Shown piece after piece: positions 1-7,958 of a DNA stretch of 64,000 nucleotides; within the stretch, counting starts at the first letter, position 1; the number at the start of each line of letters is the position of its first letter. Source of the DNA: Shewanella amazonensis SB2B. GTDB taxonomy: Bacteria; Pseudomonadota; Gammaproteobacteria; Enterobacterales; Shewanellaceae. The notes below the pieces were generated by a model, which made no database searches, had not been told where the DNA came from, and saw only the letters and a list, made by a program, of their open reading frames with translations. The stretch spans positions 2,486,001 through 2,550,000 of the forward strand of contig NC_008700.1 of the NCBI RefSeq assembly GCF_000015245.1, written 5' to 3'. A program made the position numbers and the translations under genes.

Positions 1-960
1 TACTACTACGCAGCCAAACTCAGCGCCCGTATCGACGACCTGGATTTGAACCTGGAAGACTTTGCCCAGCGGGTGAACTCCGACTTGGTTGGCAAACTTG
101 TTAACCTGGCCTCCCGCACCGCTGGCTTTATCACCAAGCGCTTCGATGGCAAGCTTGCCGCCGTGGCCGACAAGAGCCTGATTGACAGCTTCCTCGCCAA
201 GCAGGACGTGATTGCTGAACTGTATGAAGCCCGCGAATACGGTAAAGCCATGCGTGAAATCATGGCGCTGGCCGACGTAGCCAACGGCTTTGTGGCCGAT
301 GCCGCTCCATGGCAGCTGGTGAAACAGGACGACAAGCAGGAAGAAGCCCATCAGGTATGCTCCAACGCACTGAACCTGTTCCGTATTTTGGTCACCTACT
401 TAAAGCCTGTACTGCCACGCCTTGCCAAAGACGTGGAAGATTTCTTCAGGATGGAGCTGACTTGGGACGGTCTTGACAGCGATTTGAGCGGCCATGAAAT
501 TGCCCCGTTCAAGCCAATGATGCAACGGGTTGAACTGGACAAGGTTGCCGCCATGGTGGAGGCCTCCAAGGAAAACCTGCAGGCGACTGCTGAACCGGTT
601 AAAACAGGCCCACTGGCAGATGACCCTATCAGTGAAACCATCAGCTACGAAGACTTCGCTAAAATCGATTTGCGTGTGGCGCTGATTCAAAAAGCCGAAG
701 CCGTGCCAGAAGCCGATAAGCTGCTGAAGCTGCAGCTGGATATCGGCGGTGAAGTACGTCAGGTGTTTGCCGGTATCAAGTCTGCCTATAATCCGGAAGA
801 TCTCGAAGGCAAGCTCACTGTGATGGTGGCTAACCTCGCACCGCGTAAGATGCGTTTCGGCATGTCCGAAGGCATGGTGCTGGCCGCTGGCCCCGGTGGT
901 AAAGACCTGTTTGTGCTGGAGCCACACGCGGGCGCCAAACCAGGTATGCGGGTGAAGTAA
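1..960 (+). CDS. metG: Methionyl-tRNA synthetase, C-terminal part (5' end outside window)
   Basis: Charges tRNA-Met with methionine in the cytosol. The open frame runs from the first base to a TAA stop, giving 319 residues of the C-terminal half; the Rossmann catalytic domain with the HIGH and KMSKS signatures lies upstream of the window. What remains is the helical anticodon-binding region, a linker, and a C-terminal EMAPII/Trbp111-type tRNA-binding domain starting near base 640 (ISYEDFAKIDLRV) and ending with the typical GMSEGMVLAAG segment. That appended domain is usual for dimeric bacterial MetG. A strong hairpin terminator follows 17 bases after the stop. Family assignment is secure; only the N-terminal half cannot be judged. 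Confidence 0.95.
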   Translation, partial: YYYAAKLSARIDDLDLNLEDFAQRVNSDLVGKLVNLASRTAGFITKRFDGKLAAVADKSLIDSFLAKQDVIAELYEAREYGKAMREIMALADVANGFVADAAPWQLVKQDDKQEEAHQVCSNALNLFRILVTYLKPVLPRLAKDVEDFFRMELTWDGLDSDLSGHEIAPFKPMMQRVELDKVAAMVEASKENLQATAEPVKTGPLADDPISETISYEDFAKIDLRVALIQKAEAVPEADKLLKLQLDIGGEVRQVFAGIKSAYNPEDLEGKLTVMVANLAPRKMRFGMSEGMVLAAGPGGKDLFVLEPHAGAKPGMRVK

Positions 961-976
961 GCTCAACGTTGAAATG

Positions 977-1003
977 AAAAGGCCGCAATTGCGGCCTTTT
1001 TTG
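977..1003 (+). terminator. Intrinsic terminator after metG
   Basis: An 8-bp stem (GGCCGCAA/TTGCGGCC) is flanked by A4 on the left and T6 on the right. It ends metG and, read on the other strand with its T4 tail, could also serve the convergent ybgI gene. Confidence 0.85.
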
Positions 1004-1030
1004 TATATTCAAGCGCGTGATTGTAACGCC

Positions 1031-1780
1031 TTAAACCGGATTATCGATATCGACAAAATGATGTGTCAGGCCAAATTCGCGGCGAAGATGCTCACCTAAC
1101 GCCTCTATACCATAGCGCTCAGTGGCGTGATGACCCGCAGCAAAATAATGAATGCCCTGCTCTTTGGCGCTGTGGAAGGTGCGCTCTGATACTTCACCAC
1201 TGATAAAGGCATCAACACCCAAACTCACGGCGAGGTCGATATAATCCTGGGCACCGCCGGTGCACCAGGCCAGGCGTTGTACTGGCTTATCGGCGTCAAT
1301 GTGCAAAGGTTCGCGTCCCAGTACTTTGGCCAGCAATCCGGCAAACGCCTCACCACTCAACGCCGTATCAAGGCTCCCACCCCACAGTAAGCCATCGCCA
1401 ACGGCTTCAAACGCCTCTGCATCCAAAATGCCCATGCGGCGGCCAAGGGTAGCGTTATTCCCAACCACGGGGTGCGCATCCAGCGGCAAGTGATACCCAA
1501 AGAGGTTAATATCATGTGCCAGCAATGACTTGATACGGCGCTGTTTCATCCCCACCAATACATCCGGCTCGTTTTTCCAGAAAAAGCCATGATGAACCAA
1601 TATGGCATCGGCCTTGAGTTCTATGGCACGCTCAATCAATGCCTGACAGGCCGTCACTCCGGTGACTATGATTTGGATCTCCGCCTTGCCCTCTATCTGC
1701 AGTCCATTGGGGGCGTAGTCCTTAAATTTTCCGGTTTGTAAAAAGTCGGCCAGATACTGGCCCAAAACGCTGCGCTCCAT
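1031..1780 (-). CDS. ybgI: Nif3-family dinuclear metal-centre protein YbgI
   Basis: 249 residues, matching the family length (E. coli YbgI, about 247). Members form toroidal hexamers with two metal ions per subunit. Their cellular reaction is unsettled; links to GTP cyclohydrolase I-type chemistry and radiation resistance have been proposed. Visible ligands are H63-H64 in LVHHGFFWK, D101 in LDAHP and the C-terminal AGHHATERYG block. The frame is open further upstream, but the ATG at 1780 aligns with the family N-terminus and has a TTGGAGG ribosome site 6 bases before it. It is convergent with metG. The call is firm, the biochemical role is not. Confidence 0.9.
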   Translation of the reverse strand: MERSVLGQYLADFLQTGKFKDYAPNGLQIEGKAEIQIIVTGVTACQALIERAIELKADAILVHHGFFWKNEPDVLVGMKQRRIKSLLAHDINLFGYHLPLDAHPVVGNNATLGRRMGILDAEAFEAVGDGLLWGGSLDTALSGEAFAGLLAKVLGREPLHIDADKPVQRLAWCTGGAQDYIDLAVSLGVDAFISGEVSERTFHSAKEQGIHYFAAGHHATERYGIEALGEHLRREFGLTHHFVDIDNPV

Positions 1781-1964
1781 GGCGCCTCCAACACTGTACT
1801 TAACTCTCAAGAGGTTACTGTCAAAGTGTACTGATCCTGAATTTGGGGTCAACCGATGCCGTGCCTGCCGGTCTTTGCCGGTGAAAAATTGGACAAGACA
1901 GGCATCCGCTTTTACTATGTCCGGGTAACCCAAACAACCATAGACGACAACAGGTTATATCAAT

Positions 1965-2369
1965 ATGTCTAACATGACCAAAGAAGAGGTGATCTCAGCC
2001 TTGGAGGCTGCGCTGGAGCAAGCCGAAGGCCGTAAGGTAAGCATTGAACAGAAAGGAAGCTGGTTCAAAATTGATGGTGGTAAATCGCTGCGCTTTGCTG
2101 AGCTCGAAGCCATGCTGGCTGAACACAGCGGCGGTGCGGCAAACGCACCCAAAGCAACCAAACCGGAGCCAGCAGCAAAAGCGGCACCCAAGGCGAATGC
2201 CAAGCCTGAGTTACAGGCCGAGCCCAAGGCCGCCGCCAAACCTAAAACGGCTCCCAAAACTGCAGCCAAACCCGCGACTCCCCCAGGCTCAGGCGGTCTG
2301 CTGCCAAAAGACCTTTGGAAACAGCAACTGCTGGCCAAGGGCAACACCCTGCCCCGCGGCGTAAAATAG
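1965..2369 (+). CDS. Conserved-looking hypothetical protein with Ala/Lys/Pro-rich tail
   Basis: I do not recognise this 134-residue protein. Residues 1-55 look folded (MSNMTKEEVISALEAALEQ, then a WFKIDGGKSLRF segment); they are acidic and probably helix then strand. Residues 56-110 are low complexity, built from A, K and P (AKP, AAKP, PKA), and should be disordered and basic. A short hydrophobic patch (GGLLPKDLWKQQLLAKG) ends the chain. The composition recalls small nucleic-acid-associated proteins, but no DNA- or RNA-binding motif can be named. There is no signal peptide. The gene has its own hairpin terminator, so it seems monocistronic. An alternative start is ATG 1974. Confidence 0.75.
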   Translation: MSNMTKEEVISALEAALEQAEGRKVSIEQKGSWFKIDGGKSLRFAELEAMLAEHSGGAANAPKATKPEPAAKAAPKANAKPELQAEPKAAAKPKTAPKTAAKPATPPGSGGLLPKDLWKQQLLAKGNTLPRGVK

Positions 2370-2410
2370 ACGCTCGTTTACAAGCCCCTCCTGTGGCCAA
2401 GGACGCAGCA

Positions 2411-2440
2411 AAGAGCCCGGCAATGCCGGGCTTTAATTAT
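2411..2440 (+). terminator. Intrinsic terminator
   Basis: Stem AGCCCGGC/GCCGGGCT with a 3-base loop, preceded by AAAG and followed by TTTAATTATTTT. It separates the convergent genes at 1965-2369 and 2462-2929. Confidence 0.75.
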
Positions 2441-2461
2441 TTTAACGGAATTAGCCAACCA

Positions 2462-2929
2462 TCACATGGCTTTATCGACTCTGACCATGCCCTGAAGGTA
2501 TACCACGCGCACCTCATCACCAGCCTTGAAGGGCATGCCTGAGTCTTCGTCCTGCAAAATCATGATTTGCGTGTCGTCTTCCTGACGGATCATCAGCTCA
2601 ATCAGACGAAGCTCACGATAACTGTCGCCTCCGGCCTGATTGGCAATCACCCCGCCAAGCAGGGCCCCGAGGACTGTCGCCACATCCTGTCCTGAGCCGC
2701 CCCCAAACTGATGGCCAATCACGCCGCCGAGCAAAGCGCCCCCAAAGGTTCGCCAGCCACGATGCTTGTCAGCCACCAATTCCTGCTGGGTCAGTCGACG
2801 CACTGAGATAACCTCACCATAAAGTACTTTTTCCACCGGCATCGCCTGATTTCTCTCGTAACCGGCACAGACCGAGCCTGAGAAACATGCTGTCAAAAGC
2901 ACCAGACAATAGAGTGCAGGTTTCCACAT
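2462..2929 (-). CDS. Glycine-zipper 2TM (SlyB/PcP-like) envelope protein
   Basis: 155 residues. A hydrophobic N-terminal export signal is followed by a glycine-zipper region at about residues 62-102 (FGGALLGGVIGHQFGGGSG, then VLGALLGGVIANQAGG), the hallmark of Rick_17kDa/SlyB-type outer-membrane proteins. The C-terminal 50 residues form a small beta domain (DEVRVVYLQGMVRVDKAM). Two processing sites compete: a lipobox-like LTAC ending at C15, and a signal peptidase I site near SVCA-G. Lipoprotein status is therefore unsure. Its role is probably outer-membrane integrity or stress, known only by family. It is divergent from aat with about 50 bases between. Confidence 0.7.
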   Translation of the reverse strand: MWKPALYCLVLLTACFSGSVCAGYERNQAMPVEKVLYGEVISVRRLTQQELVADKHRGWRTFGGALLGGVIGHQFGGGSGQDVATVLGALLGGVIANQAGGDSYRELRLIELMIRQEDDTQIMILQDEDSGMPFKAGDEVRVVYLQGMVRVDKAM

Positions 2930-2980
2930 AATCCAATTTCCGCTACTTTATTAGGATGAACCCTTTGATAGTACGCCTTT

Positions 2981-3691
2981 GTGAACGGCCTGTCTTTTAT
3001 CGATGATGAACAGATAAGATTTCCTTCTCCCGAGCTCGCCTTGTCTGAGCCCAATGGGCTGCTGGCCATTGGCGGCTCCCTGCATCCCAAACGTTTGCTG
3101 GCGGCCTACTATGATGGCATTTTCCCTTGGTTCAATGCCGAGGACCCTATTCTGTGGTGGTCGCCTGACCCCCGGGCTGTCTTTCTTCCCGGTGAGCTTA
3201 AAATCAGTCGCAGTCTTAAGAAAAGCCTTAAAAAGCATCCATGGCGCGTCACGATCAATCATGCCTTTGCCGATGTGATGGCCGGCTGTGCTCAGCCCCG
3301 TAAAAAACAACGCGATACCTGGATAACCCAGGAAATTCAACTGGCCTACCTTGAGATGCACAGCCAAGGGCATGCTCACTCGGTAGAAGTGTGGATGAAA
3401 GACCGCCTGGTTGGTGGTCTTTACGGGCTTGCCATAGGAAAAGTCTTTTGTGGTGAGTCCATGTTCCATCGTGAAACCGATGCATCCAAGCTGGCGATGA
3501 TGGCGCTGCACCAGCATTTACTGCAGCACGACTTTAAGCTGCTGGATGCGCAGATCATGAATCCGCACCTCGAAAGCCTTGGCGCCCGCGAAGTCAGCCG
3601 GACAGCATTCCTCTCGCTGCTTAAACGTTACCGGGACGAACCCGTCGCCAAAAGCTGCTGGCTGCCCAGGGAGATGCCAATTGGAAAGTAG
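2981..3691 (+). CDS. aat: Leucyl/phenylalanyl-tRNA--protein transferase
   Basis: Adds Leu or Phe from aminoacyl-tRNA to proteins with N-terminal Lys or Arg, creating N-degrons read by ClpS and destroyed by ClpAP. 236 residues. Family blocks are present: [59 protein letters not shown] and the C-terminal [10 protein letters not shown]. The start is a GTG; an in-frame stop lies 9 bases upstream and no in-frame ATG exists nearby, so this is the only reasonable choice even though the ribosome site is poor. bpt overlaps its last 11 bases, and clpA and clpS lie just downstream. Confidence 0.96.
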
Positions 3692-4394
3692 TACCCACGT
3701 CAGCGTTGGGATAAGCCAGCTATTCCAATGCAGTTACCTTGAAGATCAACAGGAACAGCTACTCATTATTCAGGAGCCTTTTCTCGATCCCCTGTTGTTT
3801 GAGCGACTACTGCAGCTGGGTTTCAGACGCAGTGGTGATGCCATTTATAAACCCCGTTGCCCCAGCTGCAGTGCCTGTATCGCTCTCAGAGTACCGGTGC
3901 GCAGTTTTCAGCCATCCAAGCGGCAAAAGCGAACCCTCGCCAAAAATAAGGACCTGACGGTCAACTGGGTAAACGAGAGCAGCGACGAGCACTATGCTCT
4001 CTACGAAAAATATATCAATCTCAGGCACTTTGACGGCCCCATGTTTCCGGCAAGCAGAGAGCAATACGAGCATTTTGTTCTGTGTGACTGGGCACCGCCG
4101 GGATTTGTGGAATTACGACTTGAGGGAAAGTTACTCGCAGTGGCTGTGACCGACGTACTGCCAACCAGCCTGTCGGCTATTTACAGCTTCTTTGACCCTG
4201 ACTTTGATGCCAGGTCCCTTGGCAGTCAGCTGATATTGACTCAGATGGCGCTTGCGGCCGACATGGACAAAGCCTTTGTTTATCTTGGCTATCAAATCGA
4301 TGCCAACCGGAAGATGTGTTACAAGAGACTCTATCGCCCCTATCAAATCCTCACCCAGAACGGCTGGGAGTTTCATACCAACGCCAACCTCTGA
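3681..4394 (+). CDS. bpt: Aspartate/glutamate leucyltransferase (bacterial ATE1-like)
   Basis: Transfers Leu from Leu-tRNA to N-terminal Asp or Glu, widening the set of N-degrons beyond those made by Aat. 237 residues with the N-terminal ATE domain ([20 protein letters not shown], a CxxC cluster) and the C-terminal ATE domain ([26 protein letters not shown]-like [33 protein letters not shown]). The start is placed at TTG 3681: it has GGGAG 7 bases upstream, gives the normal family length and overlaps aat by 11 bases, implying translational coupling. The longer frame from ATG 3579 would lie inside aat and add unrelated sequence. Confidence 0.93.
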
Positions 4395-4504
4395 TTATCT
4401 CGGCTTTACCATGCTTATATCCCAGTGCGCCCTTTACAGTCAGGGGAAATTGCGGCATGATACGCCCGTTTTTCATCTTTGAAGGCTAATGGGACAATTA
4501 TTTA

Positions 4505-4723
4505 ATGGCGAAAGAAGACAGCATTGAGATGCAGGGCACTATCCTGGAGACTCTGCCGAACACAATGTTTCGTGTAGAGCTCGAGAATGGTCACGTGGTT
4601 ATCGCCCACATCTCCGGTAAAATGCGCAAAAACTACATCCGTATCCTGACCGGTGATAAAGTAACCGTTCAGTTGACTCCTTATGATCTGACCAAGGGTC
4701 GTATCGTCTTCCGCGCTCGCTGA
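4505..4723 (+). CDS. infA: Translation initiation factor IF-1
   Basis: 72 residues, exactly the normal length, forming a single S1/OB-fold (MAKEDSIEMQGTILE, FRVELENGHVVIAHISGKM, RKNYIRILTGDKV, GRIVFR). It binds the 30S A site and works with IF-2 and IF-3. It sits 110 bases after bpt; this spacing could hold its own promoter, and the gene is closed by a strong terminator. infA next to aat and clpA is conserved in Gammaproteobacteria, as in E. coli. Confidence 0.98.
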   Translation: MAKEDSIEMQGTILETLPNTMFRVELENGHVVIAHISGKMRKNYIRILTGDKVTVQLTPYDLTKGRIVFRAR

Positions 4724-4738
4724 TTTGCCCTTCAAAAT

Positions 4739-4767
4739 AAAAAACCCGGAACATCCGGGTTTTTTTG
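4739..4767 (+). terminator. Intrinsic terminator of infA, probably shared with clpA
   Basis: Stem AAAACCCGGA/TCCGGGTTTT with a 3-base loop, followed by T7. The A-rich left flank gives a U tail on the minus strand too, so it can also end the convergent clpSA transcript. Confidence 0.9.
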
Positions 4768-4791
4768 TTGTTCTCAGAGGCCAAGGCCACC

Positions 4792-7053
4792 TCAGGTAAC
4801 CTTCTCCAAACGCTCAGCAGAAATCACGATTTCCCCGTCTTTGGCATCGACGTGCGCCATGCCGCCATGCTCAAGTTCGCCAAAGAGGATTTCATCGGCC
4901 AGAGGTCGTTTAATCAAGTCTTTGACCACCCTGGCCATGGGTCTGGCGCCCATAGCTTTGTCGTAACCCTTCTCTGCGAGCAGGGTTCTGGCTTCATCAC
5001 TGACCATCAGCGTTACCCGTTTGGCATCGAGCTGCGCCTGCAACTCGGTCAGGAACTTGTCCACCACCTTGGCAATAATGGTTAAATCCAGGTGGTTAAA
5101 CCAAATGATGGAGTCGAGACGGTTACGGAATTCGGGTGAGAATACCCGGTTGATTTCCGACATGGCATCGTGGCTGTGATCCTGCTGTTTAAAGCCAATG
5201 GATTTACGCACAGTCTCCTGCACACCCGCGTTGGTGGTCATGACCAGAGTCACATGGCGGAAGTCCGCCTTGCGGCCGTTGTTATCGGTCAGGGTACCGT
5301 GATCCATCACCTGCAGCAGCAAGTTATAAACATCCGGATGGGCCTTTTCGATTTCATCCAGCAGCACCACACAGTGGGGCTGCTTAATCACGGCATCGGT
5401 CAGCAAACCGCCCTGATCGTAGCCCACGTAGCCAGGAGGGGCGCCGATGAGACGCGATACTGTGTGCGCCTCCATGTACTCAGACATGTCAAAGCGTACC
5501 AGCTTTAGCCCCAAGCATTTGGCAAGCTGATTGGTGACCTCGGTTTTACCCACACCGGTTGGCCCGGCAAAGAGGAAACTGCCCACAGGTTTGTTGTCGG
5601 CGCCCAATCCGCTGCGGGACAAACGGATAGCGGCACTCAAGCTCTCAATGGCTTTGTCCTGGCCAAAGACCACCATCTTGAGGTTACGCTCAAGGTTCTT
5701 GAGCATGTCCTTATCTGAGGTGGACACAGACTTTTCAGGAATACGGGCGATTTTGGCGATAATGGCCTCAATTTCCGCCTGGCCTATGGTTTTTCTGCGT
5801 TTACTGGCCGGTTGCATTGCCATGCGGGCGCCAGCTTCGTCTATCACATCAATAGCCTTGTCCGGCAAATGCCGGTCATTAATGTGTTTGGCGCTGAGCT
5901 CTGCCGCGCAGGCAAGGGCTGCCTGGGTGTAACGTACCCCATGGTGTTCTTCGTACTTGCTCTTGAGCCCCATCAAAATCTTGGTGGTTTCGGCCACCGA
6001 CGGCTCGTTGATATCTATCTTCTGGAAGCGACGCGCCAGTGCACGGTCTTTCTCAAAAATACTCTGGTATTCCTGAAAGGTAGTGGAGCCCATGCAGCGC
6101 AAGGTGCCACTTGAAAGAAGCGGTTTGAGCAGGTTGGAGGCATCCATCACCCCACCGGAGGCAGCACCCGCACCTATAATGGTATGTATTTCATCAATGA
6201 AGAGAATCGCGTGCTTATCTGCTGTGAGCTCTTTAAGCAGGCTCTTAAACCGCTTTTCAAAATCCCCACGATACTTGGTACCCGCAAGCAGCGCGCCAAG
6301 ATCCAGTGAATATACGGTGGCATCACGCATGACTTCGGGCACGTCGTCATTGACGATGCGATACGCCAAACCTTCGGCAATAGCGGTTTTCCCAACGCCT
6401 GCCTCACCCACGAGCAAGGGGTTATTTTTCCGGCGGCGGCAGAGGATTTGGATTGAGCGCTCGATTTCGTTGTCACGGCCGATAAGCGGGTCAATCACTC
6501 CCTGTGCGGCCAATAAATTCAGGTTGGCCGCAAACTGAGACAGCATGCTGCGCTGCTCTTCGCCCTGCTCTGAATGATCTTCGATGCGCTCCTGCTCAGA
6601 TTCCTGAGGTGCATCTTCACTCTTTGAAAACCCATGGGAGATGTAATTGACCACGTCGAGGCGGGTAATATCGCTGCGACGAAGTAAATACACAGCTTGG
6701 GATTCTTGCTCACTGAAAATGGCCACCAGGACATTGGCACCTGTGACTTCGTTGCGACCGGAGGACTGCACATGAAACACCGCCCGTTGCAGCACCCGTT
6801 GGAACCCGAGTGTAGGCTGGGTTTCCCTATCATCATCGGGATCGGTAATGACCGGCGTGGTTTGAGAAATAAAGGTGGCGACTTCTTCCCTGAGCTTATC
6901 TATGTTGGCGCCGCAGGCAACCAAGGCATCCTGGGCTGATGGATTATCGATAAGTGCCAGCAGTAAGTGCTCTACTGTCATGTATTCATGGCGGGCATCC
7001 CTTGCCTGCTGAAACGCCAGATTCAACGTCACTTCAAGATCTTTGTTCAGCAT
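4792..7053 (-). CDS. clpA: ATP-dependent Clp protease ATPase subunit ClpA
   Basis: AAA+ unfoldase that feeds substrates into ClpP; with ClpS it degrades N-degron proteins. 753 residues. Order: N-domain with two Clp_N repeats (about 1-145), an acidic linker (SEDAPQESEQERIEDHSEQ), AAA-1 with Walker A GEAGVGKT and Walker B ILFIDEIHT, AAA-2 with GPTGVGKT and VVLLDEIEKAHPD, then the sensor-2 domain (GARPMARVVKD). The IGF/L-type ClpP-binding loop appears as SIGFKQQ. ATG start, 48 bases downstream of clpS on the same strand, so probably one operon. Confidence 0.97.
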   Translation of the reverse strand: MLNKDLEVTLNLAFQQARDARHEYMTVEHLLLALIDNPSAQDALVACGANIDKLREEVATFISQTTPVITDPDDDRETQPTLGFQRVLQRAVFHVQSSGRNEVTGANVLVAIFSEQESQAVYLLRRSDITRLDVVNYISHGFSKSEDAPQESEQERIEDHSEQGEEQRSMLSQFAANLNLLAAQGVIDPLIGRDNEIERSIQILCRRRKNNPLLVGEAGVGKTAIAEGLAYRIVNDDVPEVMRDATVYSLDLGALLAGTKYRGDFEKRFKSLLKELTADKHAILFIDEIHTIIGAGAASGGVMDASNLLKPLLSSGTLRCMGSTTFQEYQSIFEKDRALARRFQKIDINEPSVAETTKILMGLKSKYEEHHGVRYTQAALACAAELSAKHINDRHLPDKAIDVIDEAGARMAMQPASKRRKTIGQAEIEAIIAKIARIPEKSVSTSDKDMLKNLERNLKMVVFGQDKAIESLSAAIRLSRSGLGADNKPVGSFLFAGPTGVGKTEVTNQLAKCLGLKLVRFDMSEYMEAHTVSRLIGAPPGYVGYDQGGLLTDAVIKQPHCVVLLDEIEKAHPDVYNLLLQVMDHGTLTDNNGRKADFRHVTLVMTTNAGVQETVRKSIGFKQQDHSHDAMSEINRVFSPEFRNRLDSIIWFNHLDLTIIAKVVDKFLTELQAQLDAKRVTLMVSDEARTLLAEKGYDKAMGARPMARVVKDLIKRPLADEILFGELEHGGMAHVDAKDGEIVISAERLEKVT

Positions 7054-7101
7054 AAATACCCCCTAAAACTGCTGCTAAAGCGCACGGAAAGACTTGATGC
7101 T

Positions 7102-7410
7102 TTAGGCTTTCTCCAAAGAACACAGTAATGGATGTTGGTTTTGTCTGGCAAATTGATTTACCTGAGCAACCTTGGTTTCGGCAATGCCGAAAGGAAACAC
7201 ACCACATACTGCCTTACCCTGATGATGGATTTGCAACATGATTTCTGTTGCCTGATGCTCATTCATCTTGAAGAACAACTGAAGTACTTCTACCACAAAA
7301 TCCATGGGGGTGTAATCGTCATTATTCAGGATCACCTTATACATGGACGGCGGCATCAGTTCAGTGTCGGCACGCTCGACTACTCTTTCTATATTTCCTG
7401 CTTTTGCCAT
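7102..7410 (-). CDS. clpS: ClpA adaptor protein ClpS
   Basis: N-recognin that hands proteins with N-terminal Leu, Phe, Tyr or Trp to ClpAP. 102 residues. A flexible N-terminus precedes the core: MYKVILNNDDYTPMDFVVEV carries the NDD...T/PMDFV residues that read the N-degron, followed by the HHQGKAVCGVFPFGIAETK segment that docks on the ClpA N-domain. First gene of a clpS-clpA operon and divergent from cspD, sharing about 200 bases of AT-rich intergenic DNA with it. Confidence 0.97.
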   Translation of the reverse strand: MAKAGNIERVVERADTELMPPSMYKVILNNDDYTPMDFVVEVLQLFFKMNEHQATEIMLQIHHQGKAVCGVFPFGIAETKVAQVNQFARQNQHPLLCSLEKA

Positions 7411-7615
7411 ATAGCAATATTAGCCTCTCAAATACAGTGCACCAACTGGCCTGACCAATTGATACCACTTAATTAAGCAGATGTTGCCTCTTTGTTAATT
7501 TTAGCTTGACATCCGCTTTTAACGCTTTCATTCTGTTCAACGAAGCGGAGTTAGGAACCCGCTTAATTGGTTTTACTATCTTACTGGGAAGTAGACAACA
7601 GAAGGAAGTGGAAGT

Positions 7616-7822
7616 ATGGCAAGCGGGACTGTTAAATGGTTCAACAACGCCAAAGGATTCGGGTTTATTTGCCCTGATGAAGGTGGTGAAGATGTATTTG
7701 CCCATTATTCAACTATCGAAATGGAAGGCTATCGAACTCTAAAAGCAGGCCAACCAGTCCAGTTCGAAGTTGAGCAAGGTCCAAAGGGGATGCACGCTTC
7801 AGCAATCACACCTGCTCGATGA
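7616..7822 (+). CDS. cspD: Cold-shock-domain protein CspD
   Basis: 68-residue cold-shock domain with RNP1 (KGFGFI) and RNP2 (DVFAHYS). In E. coli CspD is a stationary-phase inhibitor of DNA replication, and its place beside clpS is conserved, so CspD is preferred over CspA-type paralogues. A GAAGGAAG ribosome site lies 5 bases before the ATG. A TTGACA at 7506-7511 may be a -35 element, but no good -10 lies at the right distance, so the promoter is unsure. Two hairpin terminators follow, one for each converging gene. Confidence 0.92.
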   Translation: MASGTVKWFNNAKGFGFICPDEGGEDVFAHYSTIEMEGYRTLKAGQPVQFEVEQGPKGMHASAITPAR

Positions 7823-7843
7823 TGCGTCGAAAGGTAAAGTTAA

Positions 7844-7878
7844 AAAGGCAGGAATAATTTCCTGCCTTTTTATTTTTA
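7844..7878 (+). terminator. Intrinsic terminator of cspD
   Basis: Stem AAAAAGGCAGGA/TCCTGCCTTTTT with T-rich tail (TTTTTATTTTT). Confidence 0.9.
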
Positions 7879-7913
7879 GTTCTTTTCCCTGCCATTTATT
7901 TTTAACACCCATT

Positions 7914-7943
7914 AAAAAAGGAGAGCCTGAGCTCTCCTTTTTC
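7914..7943 (-). terminator. Intrinsic terminator of icd
   Basis: Stem AAAGGAGAGC/GCTCTCCTTT with A and T flanks on both sides, 16 bases beyond the icd stop on the minus strand. Confidence 0.8.
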
Positions 7944-7958
7944 AACGACTGACTATGC

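Noticed and set aside
3579..3680. Upstream ATG start for bpt
   Set aside because: It lies inside aat and adds 34 residues unlike the family; TTG 3681 has a good ribosome site.
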